DNA from: Poronia punctata
Lineage: Eukaryota > Ascomycota > Sordariomycetes > Xylariales > Xylariaceae
DNA: 55,025 nt
Direction: 5' to 3'
NCBI GenBank assembly: GCA_022579005.1
Contig: MU401666.1
Location: forward strand, 8,459-63,483
Below the pieces are notes generated by a model. It was given only the letters and a program-made list of their open reading frames with translations, was not told where the DNA came from and ran no database searches. Each line of letters starts with the position of its first letter. The stretch's first letter is position 1. The position numbers and the translations under genes are program-made. Shown here one piece after another: positions 19,419 through 33,213 of the stretch.

Positions 19419-21746
19419 TATTTTTTAACTTATATATTTTTTAAAGTTTTTAGTTTTTTTTTAGTAAATATAAATTATTTTAAGCAGTTAAACTAAAGTT
19501 TATAAAATATATATAAGCTAATTAAAAGTATAGTTTAAGCTTAATTAAATTAAGTTAATAAAAGTATAGCTACTTTATATTAAATAAGTATAGCTTTTAA
19601 ATAATATTTTAATATTTTAGCTAAATAACTAATAATATAGCTTAAAAGTATTAAAAACTAAGTAAAAGCTACGTAGCTAATGCTTTTAAGCTAGTAAAAG
19701 TTTGCTTTAAAAGCGCTTTACTTTAACTAAGCGCTTTTTTTTTAATAAAAGCTTTTTTTATTTTTTATAAAGTTTAATAAAAACTAAAGCTAGTAAGCTT
19801 TATAAAAATAGTTTATAAAGTTTAAAATTGCTTAAAAGGCTAAGTTTATTAGCAACGTATAAACATAGTAATATATTATTTATAAGCGCTTTAAGCTATT
19901 TATATAAAAAATAGTTAATAGTTTTTATATATAAAAAGCTAAAATAAAAAAGTACTTTATTAAAAAGTTTTTTGCTTATTTTATTATAATTTATTATAAT
20001 TTTAAGCGTTGCTTATAAATAATAGCAAAGTATTGTGTATTAAAGTAAAAGCTTTAAAAAAGCTTTAATGCTTTTTTTTTAAGTTTAAAAAACTTATAAC
20101 TAAGTTTAAAAAAATATAGTAGCTTAATATAGCAAAGCTTAAGTACTTATAAAGCACGTTTAATAATAAGCTTATAAGTATATTAGTTAGCGTTAAGCTT
20201 TTAATAAATAATTATATTATATATATTAATTATATTATAAAAGTTATAAGCTAGCTTAAAAAGCTTTTAAGCTATAAAGTATAGCTATATTTTTTTTTAG
20301 CTTTTGTTTTTATAATAAATGCTAATAGTAATATATTTATAATAAATATTTTTAATATAAGTAAAAGTAAGCATTAAAAAGTATTATAAATGCTTTATAA
20401 AAAATATAAAGAATATATAAATAAAAATTTTTATATACGCTATAAAAAAAAAAATACTTTAACAAAAATTATATAATAGCTATAGCTAAATAGTTAAAAA
20501 GTATTAAAGTAAATAATATAGTTATTTTACTTATAGCTATTAAAATAAACGTAAGCTATAAGTATAACTTAAAAAATAAGTAACTTTTATATATAGCTAT
20601 ATATAAAGGCTTAAATTAAAGTTAAATAAGTTATTAATTATTATAACTATATTAATAAAAAATTTAAAGTTTTATAAAATTTTTATTAATAATAATTATA
20701 AGTATTATATAAGTATAAGCAAATAATTAATATAATATTTAAAGCTAAAGCGTATTTTAATAAAATAATAAAAACTAAAGCTAATAATAAATATATTTTT
20801 TGCTTATAAGCGTTTTTTAAGTAACGTACTAGCTATTAATAAAATAATTTACTTATAAATAAATATTAAAAAGTACTTAAAATAAGTATATACTTATATA
20901 ATACTTAGGCTATAATATTAACTAGTTTTTAGTAAGCTTTAAAAAAAAGGTTATATATATAGCTTATAAAAAGCATATAGTTATTAGCAAAGCAAAAAAT
21001 ATAGTAATTTATAAAAAAAGCTATAATTTTTGCTTATAAAATAACTTTTTTAAGCTAATTGCTATTTATATTATTATAGCTACTTTTGCTATACTAGTAA
21101 TATATTTAATATAAATAGTATATAAGTAAAGCTTAAAAACGTAGTAGTTTAAAGTTTTTGTAATTTTTATAGCAAATATTAACAAGGCCTTTAAGCTAAA
21201 ACGCTTAGGTTTTTTTAAAAAAAAGCTTTTTTTTAAGCGTACTAAATTTATAGCTTTATTTAATAAGGCTTTATTATATGCGTTACTTTTTAATTGCATA
21301 AGTATAAATTATATAATTTTTTTGCTAAAAAATAAAAAAGTATAAAATATAAGTCTTTTAAGGTTTTTTATATAAAATGTTTTAAAAAAAGCTTTTAGTG
21401 CTATATAAAACGCTTATAAAGCTACTAAATAAAAAGTTTATTTATATAAGCAGCTTGCTAGCTAGCGCTTTAATGCTTTTTATATGCAAGCTTAAAAGCA
21501 GCTTTTATTTTTATATAAACTATTGCATACTAAATAAAGTTATATAATATAATAGCTACTTTTTTTTTAATTTATAAAATATTTAAAATACTATTAAAAA
21601 TAAAATAGTTTATTAAAGTTAATATATACGCTATATTTTATAAGTTATATATAGCTTAAAGTAAAAAGTAAAAAATAATATTTTATATTTATTTTAAGTT
21701 ATTTAAATAGCTTATTACTTTTTTTTAGCTTTTATAATATGCTTAT

Positions 21747-22135
21747 TATTAGTCTGGCTAGGGGTTGATGTAATCATAACACGTTACTATTTATAGTACT
21801 ATGTTAACTTGATTAATAAAAAGGAAAAAAAAGTTATAAGGACTTCTTTTAGCAAGTCTTATATAGCTATAAAGGTTTACAGTTAATTAAAACCTATTAG
21901 CGATACAAGAGGGATACGTACACCCTACGTATTTAATACGTAAAAAACGCGTACTTTCTATATACTGGTTACGTACTATATACGTACACTGCGCGTATAC
22001 TTTTTTAATAAAGTAAGTTTAACGCAATTTATAACAAATGTATAAAAAATTAAATATTTATGTTTATAAAATATTTGCGTTTTAATAGTTTTAATATAGT
22101 TAATAAGGTTAAAGGTATTAAAAAAGATTTTAACA
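21747..22135 (+). repeat. 5' LTR of B (389 bp)
   Basis: Starts TATTAGTCTGGCTAGG where the intact copy has TGTTGGTCCGGCTAGG. Every difference I checked in the first 95 bases is C-to-T or G-to-A, mostly at CpA/TpG. Confidence 0.95.
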
Positions 22136-25100
22136 TTTACTATTTTTCTTTTAACTATATTCTTATTTTTTTGTGCTTTTGTTTTTAATTTGTAAGCAAT
22201 CTACTGTTGCCTTAATTTTTATTTATATTTAATTTGTTATAATAAAAAACTTAAGTGCTTAGTTAAAAGTTTTTTTTATAAACAAATCTGCAAAGTTATC
22301 TTTTTTGTTAATTTAACATACCTTTATAATCTCCTTTTTTTTATAAGATTTTTATAGCAACATTATATTAATTATAAAGCGTTTTTTTTGCGTACTTTTA
22401 AGTTTTATAAAGCACTAGTAAAGCAACTTAAAATTAGTATAAAGTACTAAAAAAATTAAAGGTAATTTAAGTACTTTAAAAATTAAGTATAAAGTAGTAT
22501 ATAAAACAATAGCGCTATTAACTTTGTTAACTATATTATATAGTTTACTAGTAAAAATAAATTAAATAATGCGCTTATATTTACTTAAGTTTTAGTATAT
22601 AATATTGCTAGTAATTTTACATTTGTTTTGCTTATAATTTAAAATTAATTTAGTAGCAAAAATAATAATAAAACTAATTTAAAAGCTTAGGTTAGTATTA
22701 TTAGCAAATAATCTATTTATAAAAATAAATAGCTTTGCTTTTATTAAGTTTAAAAGTATATACGTTAATTTACAATGCTTATTTTTAATTTACTAATTAA
22801 TTTGCTTATTTAACGCTTAAATATTGTTTTTTATAAGTTTAGTAACTTATATAGCTATTAATAAGTTAAATATAGCTTTAAGTTAACATATACTGCTAAT
22901 ATATATACTATGTGCTCTTTAGCTAATATATTACTAAAAAGTATTAACTAAAATAAGGTTAATTTTAGTTAGATTCTTTACTTAACCTTTTTATATAAAA
23001 ATTACTTTTTTATTTTAAAAAATAACCTTTACACTATTAAACTTAATAACTTATTTTTTATTAAAAAATTGCTTTAGTTTTGCTTTAAATTTAGCTTTAA
23101 AAAGTTTGCTTTTTTTTTTAGCTAAAAACGCTAGTATAGCAAATAATAAAGTATTATTTGTTTATATTATAATAATGCTAAATTTATTACGTTTACTTTT
23201 TATAAATAGTAAGCAAAGGTTATAAGTTAATATTACTATTTTAAGTTAATTTTAGTAGTGTTTATAATAAGTTTAAAACTAATACAAACTAAATTTAGCT
23301 AAACTATAAAAAAGGCAAAGTAACTAAAAAATAGTACCTTTAAAGTACTTTTTTTTAAGTTTAATAAGTAAACGTATATATATAATATAAAAAAAAGTGT
23401 TTTTTAATTATATATATACCTATATAATATCTTTTAGCTTACTATAAGCGTTATAGTTTTAAATTAAAAACAGTACAAATATAAGTATAACTTATTAACT
23501 TATTTATTAAATAATTAAAGCCTAACACAAAACTGTCTTTTTTTTATAGTTATTATAGCTTTAAACTACTAGTTACAATTTTTTATAAAGCTAAGTAGTT
23601 TTGCTTTTAATTTTATATACTATTTAAAACAAAAATAGCTTAATATTTAAGTGCGTTTTAAAGTTAAAATAAATAAACTTAAATATTTTTATACTTAAAA
23701 GATTATTAATTTTAAAAGCGTTAAATTCTTTAAAAAGTAAACTAAAGGTAAAAATAATGCCTTTATCTTTTAGCTTTAACAATAATTAAAAATCTACTTT
23801 CTTTTTTATATTTAAGTACGTTTTTAGTACTATTACGTACTTAAATTGTACTATTAAAAAGTACTACAATATAACAATTATTATTTCGCTCTTTTTTAGT
23901 TTTTTATAAAGGCAGTAAATAATTGCTAAAGTAATAAAAGGTTATAAGTTTTTTACTTTTGCTAAAAGTATATTTTAATTTGCACCTGCTTTATAGTTAG
24001 TTTAGTTTATATTTGCTAAAAATTTATTTACGCGTTAATATAGTTTTACTTATATATAACAAAACTTTATTAGTTTATTAACTATGTTAATAATAATATC
24101 TTTACTTTTAATTGCTTAAACTTTAAAAAAACTATTTTATTTTTACTTTTTTTACTAAATAAAAACTTTACTTTATAAAGAAAAAGTAAAAATAAAAAGT
24201 AAATTAAAGCTATTTTAAGTATTAAGCGCACACAATATGTTTGCTTTTGCTTTTTTATTTTAAATAGCTTTTATAGCCTTTTAAATAGCTTTTATATGCT
24301 AAATAATTCTAAGTAACAGTAGTAAATTATAATTAATTTATAAATAAATACTAAATACTAACAAAGTAAGTATTAGTTTATTAAGTCTTGCAGTGTTATT
24401 AAAAGCTTTTATTACTATTTATAAAATTAATTTATTATTGTTTTAGTAGCTAATCTTTTTTTTAATTATATTAAAAGCGTAGCATAAAAAGGCATATGCG
24501 CATTTAATCTTGCTAAGTGCTTAATGTACTTTAATAAGCATTTTTTTATATATAATTTCTATAATTTTAGCACTAGTTTAAAATTTCTTTAAAGCAAAGT
24601 TAATACTAAGGTTATATACTATATAATTAGGCAGTTTTTAATAAATGTTAATTTAGCACTTATAAAATATATTTTACGCTTTATATGCTTTTATTGTTTA
24701 AATAAAAGTTGTAGCTTAAAATAACATAGCTAAATTAATAACGTAAAGAACCTGTTTTTTATTAATTTAAACTATATTAATAATAACTTTATAGTTAAAT
24801 TTATAATTATTTTTTAAAGTAAATTTAAAGCGTTTTAGGGCTAGGTTATATGTTTAGCAATAATAGCAAAATTTTTAAATTTTTTTTAAAATAAAATAAT
24901 TTACTTTATAACTTGCTACAGTTAACATTTGCTTTAGTTTTGCTACTTTAAAGTGCTTAAATTGTTTATAAAGCTAGCATAACTTAGTTTTAATAAAATA
25001 CGCAGTTATTTTGCTAAAGTATGTATTAAAAAATAAATATTTTTATTTATAAATAACTAGTATTGTATTGCTATTGCTTTAAACGATAATATTTTTAGTG

Positions 25101-27656
25101 TTGTTAAAATAAGCACTAACGTAGTTAGCGTTGCGCAGCAAAAATAAAAAAAAAGTAAAAGTATTTAAAACATAATACGTAGTCGTTTTAAAAAGGTTTT
25201 ATATTTAAATTGTGCTAATACTTTTAATAATACCGCCGCTACTAAATTTAATATAAACTTTGCTTAGTTTTTATATTACATTTGCTTTTAAATTTAAGCG
25301 TAAGTATGCTTTTAATTGCGCTTTTCTAACTATTAAATAGTTAAAAGCACTTATATTTTATAATTTGCTTTAGTATTCTACTTTATAAAAATCTTTTAAA
25401 ACAAATTAATTTGCTAGCGTTTTAGCTTTAAATTGCTATATATTTTCGTTTATAACGCAATATATATATATAGCGTTTATTAAAAATTAAGTAAATTTCT
25501 TTACTATTTTATTATTAATTTTATTTTGTTTATAGTTTAAATTTAAAACAGTTTTAAAAATACCTTTTATATTTATTAAATATTAAAAAAATATTTTAAT
25601 ATCTAGTTTATAGCTATAAATTGTTTTATATATAGTAAAAAACTAACGTTTTATTTTATATTGTTTTTTAATTAAATAATTAGTTAAAAAACAACTGTTT
25701 TTTCTATATATAAAATACTTATACTTTTATTTTAATAGGTTTAATTTGCTTTTAAAACTAAGGCAATATAGTATTAAATTGTTTTTATTACAACTATAAT
25801 TATTATATTTGCAATTTATATAAAACGCAATGCTGCTTTTGCTATTATTTGCTACTTATAAATATGCTTAAAAGTTAAAAAATAAACTTTTAAACGTTAG
25901 CTTTTAGTAAATAAGTGCTATATTAAACTTAAATATACCTTTATATGCGCATATTACGTTTATTACTAAGTAAATTTTACTTTAATACGCAGCGCTAAAT
26001 ACTTGCTAAGCTTTTATAATCTTATTAATTATAAAGTTAAAAGCTTTTATAAAAGTCTTATTTAAGTTTTTTTTATAAATATTTTAATATGTAATTGTTA
26101 TTTAATTAGTAAAGTATTAAAACTAATTTATAGTGTTGTTAAAATATAAATCTAACTTAAAATATATTTTTATTTATAATTTATTAAAGCTAATTTGCTA
26201 TATAAAATATTGCTTAGCGCGTTTATTAAGAATTATTAAAAATATAGCTTAATACTAGTCCTTTATTATTTTAATTTAGCAGCATATATTAATAAAAATT
26301 TGTACTTTATTATATAACAAGTTATAAGGCTTGCTTGTATAATTCTAGTTTTTTTGCTATATTTTTGCAAACATAGTAATTTTTTTAAAAGTAAAAAAAG
26401 TATTATTTATTAAATATATTAAAAGTAAATTATAAAGCAAAACATAGTTAAATTTTTATAAATTTAAGTATAAAGTTAAAACGTTTTTATACTTAATAGC
26501 TTAAATAAAAGTAGCTTGCTATTAAGGCGTAACTAGCTTGCTAGCAAGTAAGGGATTTACTAGTTATAAGCACTTAAAAGTATATAAAGTATATATAGCC
26601 TAAGTAGCTTATAATGCTTAAAAGGTTAAAAAAGGTTAAAAAGCAAGTTAAGTGCTTTAAAAGACTTAAAAAGCTTAAAAAGCCTAAGCTTTTTAATTAG
26701 TTATTAGTACTTTTTAAATTAATTATAATTTAAACGTATATTGTTATATAAACTCCTTATTATTAAAGTTAAATAAAAGAGTTATTTTAAGTACTTTTTC
26801 TTTAAACAATAAAACTAAAAAAAAGTATTAAGGTTTTTTAATAGTTACATTACTAAAAATAATAATAACTAAATAATTATTTATAAGGGTTTAAAGGTTT
26901 GCTAAAGTGTTATTAAGCCCTTTTTGCTACAATATTAGTAATAACATACGTTAAATTATATATACTAATGCATTAAAATTCTAACGTATTTATTTTTTAA
27001 AATCTTTTTAAACAGCTTATAAAAAATCTTTACTATTAAAAAATATATGCAAGTACTTAGTTATTTTTATTAAAACGTACGTATTTAGCTTGTTTTTTGT
27101 TGCCGTTTTAAGGTTAATTTTTTTATTTTTTTAAAGTTTAAAAACAATATGCTATTAAAAAAAGTATATAGCTATCCTAGTGTCTTTAAATATTTTAGCT
27201 TAATCTAAGTTTATATTATAAGCGTTTTTAGAACAAAAAAAGGGCTGTTAAAATTAATAGGCTTTTTATTATAGTTGCTTTTTTAGATTAGATTTAAAGT
27301 AACTACTAAGGTTAAGATTTAATAATAATGCTATTACAAATTAATGCTAATTAGTTTTTAAATTAGCTATAAGTTAATTATAGTAGTAAAAATGCTTACT
27401 ATTTTTTATCTTGTTATTAAATAACCTATAAAATACGTATTATAATTCTGCGTTAGCTTTTTTTACGTATTATAATTTTACTAAAAGGTTATTAAAGCAA
27501 TTTAATTTAGATTTTCTGTCTAGCACTTTACTTAAAGTAGTTTTTAAAAGCAATACAAAGCTAAAGCAACCTTAAGTTAAGTTAAAAATAAGTGCAACAA
27601 TAGTCTTTGTCTTTAAACCTTGCTTTTTTATAGTTACTAATTTAACTACTAATTAG

Positions 27657-28045
27657 TATTAGTTTAGCTAAAAGTTAATATAATTATAACACGTTACTAT
27701 TTATAGTACTATGTTAACTTAATTAATAAAAAAGAAAAAAAAGTTATAAGAACTTCTTTTAGCAAGTTTTATATAGCTATAAAGGTTTGCAGTTAATTAA
27801 AACCTATTAGCAATATAAAAGAAATACGTACACCTTACATATTTAATACGTAAAGAACGCGTACTCTCTACATACTGGTTACGTACTATATACGTACACT
27901 GCGCGTATACTTCCCTAATAGGGTAAGTCTAACGCAATTTATAACAAATATATAAAAAACTAAATATTTATGTCTATAAGATATTTACGTTCTAATGGTC
28001 CTAATATAGTTAATAAGGTTAAGGGTATTGGAAGGGATTTTAACA
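27657..28045 (+). repeat. 3' LTR of B (389 bp)
   Basis: The inner (left) part is strongly mutated (TATTAGTTTAGCTAAAAG), while the outer part keeps TTCCCTAATAGGGTAAGT and GGGTATTGGAAGGG nearly as in the solo copy. Confidence 0.95.
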
Positions 28046-31000
28046 CTTATAGCGTTTTAATAATATATAAATAATGCTTTTTATAAGTATTTAAATATTT
28101 TTTTTATAGTTTATTTAAATAATATTTTTATTTTTACTAATAAAATATATAAAAATTACTTAAAAAAGTTAAACTAGTTTTAAGTTACTTATAAAAAGCA
28201 AAGCTAAACTTAAATATTAATAAAAGCAAATTTATAATTAAAAAAACTAAGTATTTAAGTTATATTATAAAAGTTAATATAAAAGTTAATATAAACTTAA
28301 AAAAAGTTTATATAATTTATAAGTAAAAAGCTTTTATTATACTTAAAAAAGTTTAAAAGTTTTTTAAGTTTTTAAATTTTTATAAAAAGTTTATTAAAAA
28401 CTACTTATTACTAATAACCTTTTTTATAGCTTTAATATAAAAAAAGGCGTTGTTTATTTAAAGTTTAAACTAAAATAGCACGTTTAAAACGTTTAAGCGT
28501 TACTTTTTAGCTAAGCTTAAATTAGCATATTAAAACTTTAATAAACTTATAAAAATTAAAACTAATTGCTTAAAATAAGCTTTTAAAAAATGCTTTAATT
28601 TGCTAAGCAAAAATAGCTAATAGTAGCTTATAGCTTACTATTTTAAATAGCTTATACTTGCTAAAGTAAACTATATAATTTATAATAAAAAGCTTTTAAT
28701 AATTATAGCTTATTTATAAAAGTAGTAAGCAAAGCTTAAAAGTGTTATAAAAACTTTTATTATAGTTATTAACTATAAAAACTTAATATATTTTATATTT
28801 GCTTAAAAGCTAAAAAAAAATATATAGTAAGCTACTAAGCTTATAAAGTATAACTTTATATTTAAGTTTTATATAAGCTATTTAAATAATAAGCTTAACG
28901 CTTTTTTATATAAAAACTAAAATATTTTTTATAAGTTAAGCAATAAAAAGTTTATAAAACGTATATAAAAGTTATTATTAAATAAGTAGCTACTTTATAG
29001 CTAGGCTAAAAAAGTAGTAAAAGTAATAAGTATAAGCTAGCTAATAATATAAAGTAAAAAGCTTTTAAAAAAGTTTAAAATTTTTAGTTATAAAAACCTA
29101 GCTAGATTTTAAAATATTGCTTTAAAAAAATATTATTTATATTAAAATAGTAGTAGTAATATAAAATAGGCTATTTATATTTTTACTAGCTTAAGCTTAA
29201 AGGTTTTTATTAAAAAGTGCTAGCTAGACTTATAAAAAGCGCTTATATTTTATAACTGCTTATAAGTGCTAAACTAAAAGCTGTTATATATAGCGTTAAT
29301 ATAAAACGTTTATAACTTTTATATTATTAAGTATTTAAAGTATAAGTTTATTATTATAATTTTTTAATAAAAGTTTTATTAGCTGCTTTTTTTTTAAAAC
29401 GTTTATAAGTTTTTAAAAAATTATAAGGTTTATAAAAGAAAAATATAAAAAAACTAGTAATAAGCTTTGCTTAAGCTATTTTTAATATTAAACTAGTACT
29501 AAAGCAAGCTTTTTATTAACTTTATAATAGATTTTTTAATAAAAAACCTAAAAAACTTAATATTTTTAATAGTTATTACTAATAAGCTAAGCAAAAATAT
29601 TATATTTAAAGTAATATATATAATAAATATAAAAGCTTATATTAAGTCTTTTATAATAAACTATTAGTAGTTTTATAGCTTTTTAGTAGCTATTACTAGT
29701 AATTAAAAATTTAACTAAATAAGTAGGTTTTAAATTAAACTTTGCTTATTAATAAGTATTAAGTAGCGCTTATTTACTATATACTACTTAAAAATAAATA
29801 AAGCTATAAAAAAGCTAATTAAAAAATATTAATATACTTTTAAGCTTTTATTACTTATATATAGTATAATTAAGCTAAGTTATTATTAAATATAATATTT
29901 ATAATTAATAACTATAATATTACTACTATTAACTTAAGCTTTTTTTTATAATTTATAAGTATTATATTAATATAGTATTATTAGTTTGTTTTAATATACT
30001 GCTTATAAAAAACTTATAAGTGCGCGCTAAGCATTTTATATAAAAGCTTTAAAAAACGTAAATTTTATTTAGTTAGCAATAGTTATAATATAGTAATATA
30101 TAAAACAGTTAGCTAATTAATATTAAAAGCTAGCAAAAACTTTTTATATAAAGTAAATAGTATAGCTTTTGCTAAAAAATATAATTACTTTATAATTTTT
30201 ATAAAAACTAGCTTAGCTATATACTAAGTATATAGTTATAAAGGTTATAAGCTTTTAAATAATAAAGTTAAATATTTTATAAAGCATTTATAATAAATTT
30301 TATATAAAGCTTATATATAGCATAAATAATAATTTTTTTTTTAAGTATAAAATAATACTTAGCTACTTTTGTTATTATAAAGCGTTAGTAAAGTAAAAAA
30401 TAAATAAAAAGTAAAATTAATTTTTTATACTTTTTAAGTAAAAAGCAGCTTATAAATATAGTAGTAGCTGCTTATAAAATAAAAAAAGCATGCTTTTTTT
30501 ATTAAAAAGCTTTTAAAAAACTTTTTAAAAACTATAATATTAAATAAGTTTAAAAAACGTTATAAAAATATAATAAAAAATAATAAGCTTAATACTATAT
30601 TACTTAAGTTATGCTTATAAAAAAAGTAAAAAGCATAAGCTTTAGCTTATAAGCTAACTATAAATAATATTTAGTTAGTAATAGCTTTTTATTTTTATTT
30701 TTTACTTTTTTTTTTATTTTTATTTATATTATATAAGTAATTTTTAAGCGTTTTATATAATATACTTAGCTTTAAGCTATATTAGCTTTTTTATTTTTGC
30801 TTTTTTTTTACTAGCATATAAGCGCGTATAAAAAGGCTTAAGCATTTTTTTTATAATATAAACAAAAGTAGTAGCTAAATTGCTTATAGCTTTAGTAATA
30901 AACGTTTTAATTAAGTAAAAAAAGTTTATAAGCTTAAATTAAAATAAAGTTAATGCTTATAAGTAATATATAATATATAAAAAAAGTACTTATATAATAA

Positions 31001-32219
31001 TGTTTTTAGCTTTAATATAAAAAATATTAATAAGTATGCTAATAATAGCTAAGCAAACTAAAATAGTTAGCACATAATATAATAATAAGTAGTATATAAA
31101 AAGTTAAAAAAAAGCTAGCAAGTTACTTATAGCTATTTTAAGGTTATTATAAAGTTAAGTTATATAATAAAAAAATGCGCTATTAATAGTTTTTTAAGCT
31201 ATAATAAACGCTTATAAAAATGTTAAAAAAAGCTTAGAAAAAGCTTATACGCTACTTATTAAAATTATTACTATTACTTAAAGCAGCTATTATTTTAATA
31301 TAAAACTAAAAAGTAAGTAATTATTTATTATTTAAAAGCTATTTATAAGTTAATTATATACTACTTTTAAAAATTAGTACTTATATTATTATAAGTTTTA
31401 AAATACTTATTATAGTATATATAATATAAAGCTTAAAAGTTTTTTAAAGTTAGCTTAAAATAAGTATAAAATAAGCTTATAAAAAACTTTTTAAATTAAT
31501 AGTAATAAAATAAATAAAAGTAGTTTATAATAATATAATAAGTATAGCATATATAAAGCAGCTTATAAGTTTTTTTAAGCTAAATTATAAGCGTTATTTA
31601 AAGTTTAAAGTTTTTGCTATTTATTTTGCTATTAGCTAAGTGCTTAAAAGCTAAAACGCTTATAAGCAATAAAGCTAATATTAAATAAGTTATAAGCAAT
31701 ATATAAAGTATATAAAAATAGTATTAAAAAATAGTAAGTACTACCTTTTAATATAGTTAGCGCGCTATTTATAAATAATATATATATTTTATACTTTATA
31801 ATACTTATTTAGTACACTTATAAGTAAAGCACTAATAACTAGCAGCTTAAGCGCTAAAGTACTTGCTTTAATATTATAGCACTATATATAAGTTTTTTAT
31901 ATAAAGCGCGCATAAGTAAAAGGGTTATAAAAAAGTAAAGAAAGGTTAAAGTAAAAAGAAATAAAAATTAAAATTTACTTATTTGCTTTATAATTAAATT
32001 TTTTTTTAAAAAAAAAAAAGACTTAGTAAAAAAAAGCTTTTTTATATTTAAAATAAATAAGTTTTACTTTTAATTAAATAACTATGCTAGCGCTTATATA
32101 AGTATTATTTTACTAGTTTTTATAAATAAGTAATTGCTTTTTTTTATAAGCGCTATAAAGCAACTGCTATTTTTTTAAAAAAAATCTTTTTTAGCTAAAG
32201 TAATTAAAAAAAAAATTTA

Positions 32220-32449
32220 TATTATAGGCTAAAAGCTTATATAGTTATTATATTAGCACTTTAGCTAGTACTTTGCGCTATGCTTGCAAGCTATATATAA
32301 AGCGCTTAAATAAAATAATAAGTTAGCTATATAATTACGCGCAAGTAGTGCGCGCATATCTTATTAAATCTTCTATTTTTTCTTTAGTTAAAAAATAAAC
32401 TTTACTTAAACTATACTAACAAGTGCACTATTGCTATAGCCCTATTATA
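32220..32449. repeat. Right LTR of D (230 bp)
   Basis: Direct repeat of 19189-19418, less mutated, with GCGCTATGCTTGCAAGC and GTGCGCGCATATC preserved. Confidence 0.88.
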
Positions 32450-32599
32450 TAAAGTTATAAAACCTATTAACTTAAGCAAATAATAGCTTTTAATTAGTTA
32501 AAATAGCTAGTTACTTAAACAGTTACTATTAAAATAATTAATATTAATGTTGCCTTTTTTGCTATATAAAGGGGACTATAAAGGGTAGGCCTCCTAGTA

Positions 32600-32955
32600 A
32601 CGTTTTTAGCGCTAAAACCTAACAATGTTTCCTTTTATTATAGTAATTTCTCTTGCAAATCCTTGTAAGTCTTTTATTGATATAGTCTTTATACGTGCTT
32701 ATATAATACATTATCCTTTATAATTACAGCTTACCTATAAACCTATTTATATAAAAATACAAGGATTGTTAGCTAATAAAGGCGTTTATATTTAAGTACT
32801 TAACTATCCTTGTTTTCCTATTGTTATATATATACCTTTATATATTTGCATACATTTTAAAAACATTGAAAATCACTATAAAACAGTGGTTTTTCTTGTA
32901 CCTATAATATTAATACTTCTTTATAAAGGTGATATAAATACTGCGTTTATATAAG
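32600..32955. other. Unassigned AT-rich spacer between C and A2
   Basis: Moderately AT-rich sequence with no coding frame and no match to other parts of the window. It contains a possible hairpin at 32868-32895 (GAAAATCACT facing AGTGGTTTTTC) and the word CCTTGT/ACAAGG three times in alternating orientation. It retains more C and G than its neighbours, so it may be original island sequence or an un-RIPed fragment. Confidence 0.4.
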
Positions 32956-33213
32956 TGTAGATTTGCTAGTTGCAAGGATAAGTAAACTATATAAAATAAA
33001 GGTACTAATATATAAAAAATAATGTAAAACAATTAAAAGTAAGTACTAGGTATAGTATTTACTTATATTTTATATATTTTAAACTTTTAAATACTTTTTC
33101 TTTATTTTACTTTATATATAATATATTAATAGGTTTTTTATACTAGTTAATATAAGTTTACGTATTTTAATTAATATATTAAACTATATTAGCAATATAA
33201 GACTAAAAGCATA
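32956..33213 (-). repeat. LTR of A2 (258 bp, inverted relative to A1)
   Basis: Starts TGTAGATTTGCTAGTTGCAA, the reverse complement of the A1 right edge, and ends GACTAAAAGCATA. The outer edge keeps its C and G while the inner part is AT-converted. Confidence 0.9.

Larger units (their letters stand above)
21747..28045 (+). mobile_element. Full-length LTR retrotransposon B (6.3 kb), RIPed
   Basis: Two LTRs of exactly 389 bp (21747-22135 and 27657-28045) in the same orientation, flanked by the perfect 5-bp TSD CTTAT (21742-21746 and 28046-28050), lie inside element D. The undamaged family sequence is the solo LTR at 7147-7535. The internal 5.5 kb has no intact frame. Stretches near 26540-26700 and 27120-27300 are somewhat less mutated. 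Orientation is taken from the TATA-like sequence in the LTR. Superfamily not assigned. Confidence 0.92.
19189..32449. mobile_element. LTR retrotransposon D, RIPed, interrupted by B
   Basis: Direct repeats of exactly 230 bp (19189-19418 and 32220-32449) flanked by the 5-bp TSD TAAAG (19184-19188 and 32450-32454). The ends now read TATTATAGGC...CCCTATTATA, consistent with original TGTTATAGG...CCTAT..ACA. Removing B leaves about 6.96 kb. The arms of MITE C join exactly when D and one TAAAG are removed, which confirms the boundaries. An A-rich tract just before the right LTR (about 32205-32215) could be the polypurine tract, so plus orientation is possible. No coding frame survives. Confidence 0.85.
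18694..32597. mobile_element. Foldback MITE C (about 638 bp), split by elements D and B
   Basis: Left end CTAGGGGGCCTACCCTTTG and right end, read inwards, CTAGGAGGCCTACCCTTTA; both are flanked by TA. The element's own sequence is 18694-19188 plus 32455-32597; everything between is inserted. Its two arms are inverted copies of each other: CTAGCTAAAACTAAG at about 18888 faces TAGTTTTAGCTAGTTA at about 19169, centred near 19035. Two GC-rich hairpins sit at the very left tip (GGCCTAC...GTAGGTCC and CCTCTGC-TAC-GCAGAGG). The left arm also has a local duplication that the right lacks. No coding capacity. Confidence 0.82.

Noticed and set aside
21066..21299. 77-codon minus frame in D
   Set aside because: Lys/Leu/Ile-rich translation of AT-converted retrotransposon DNA.
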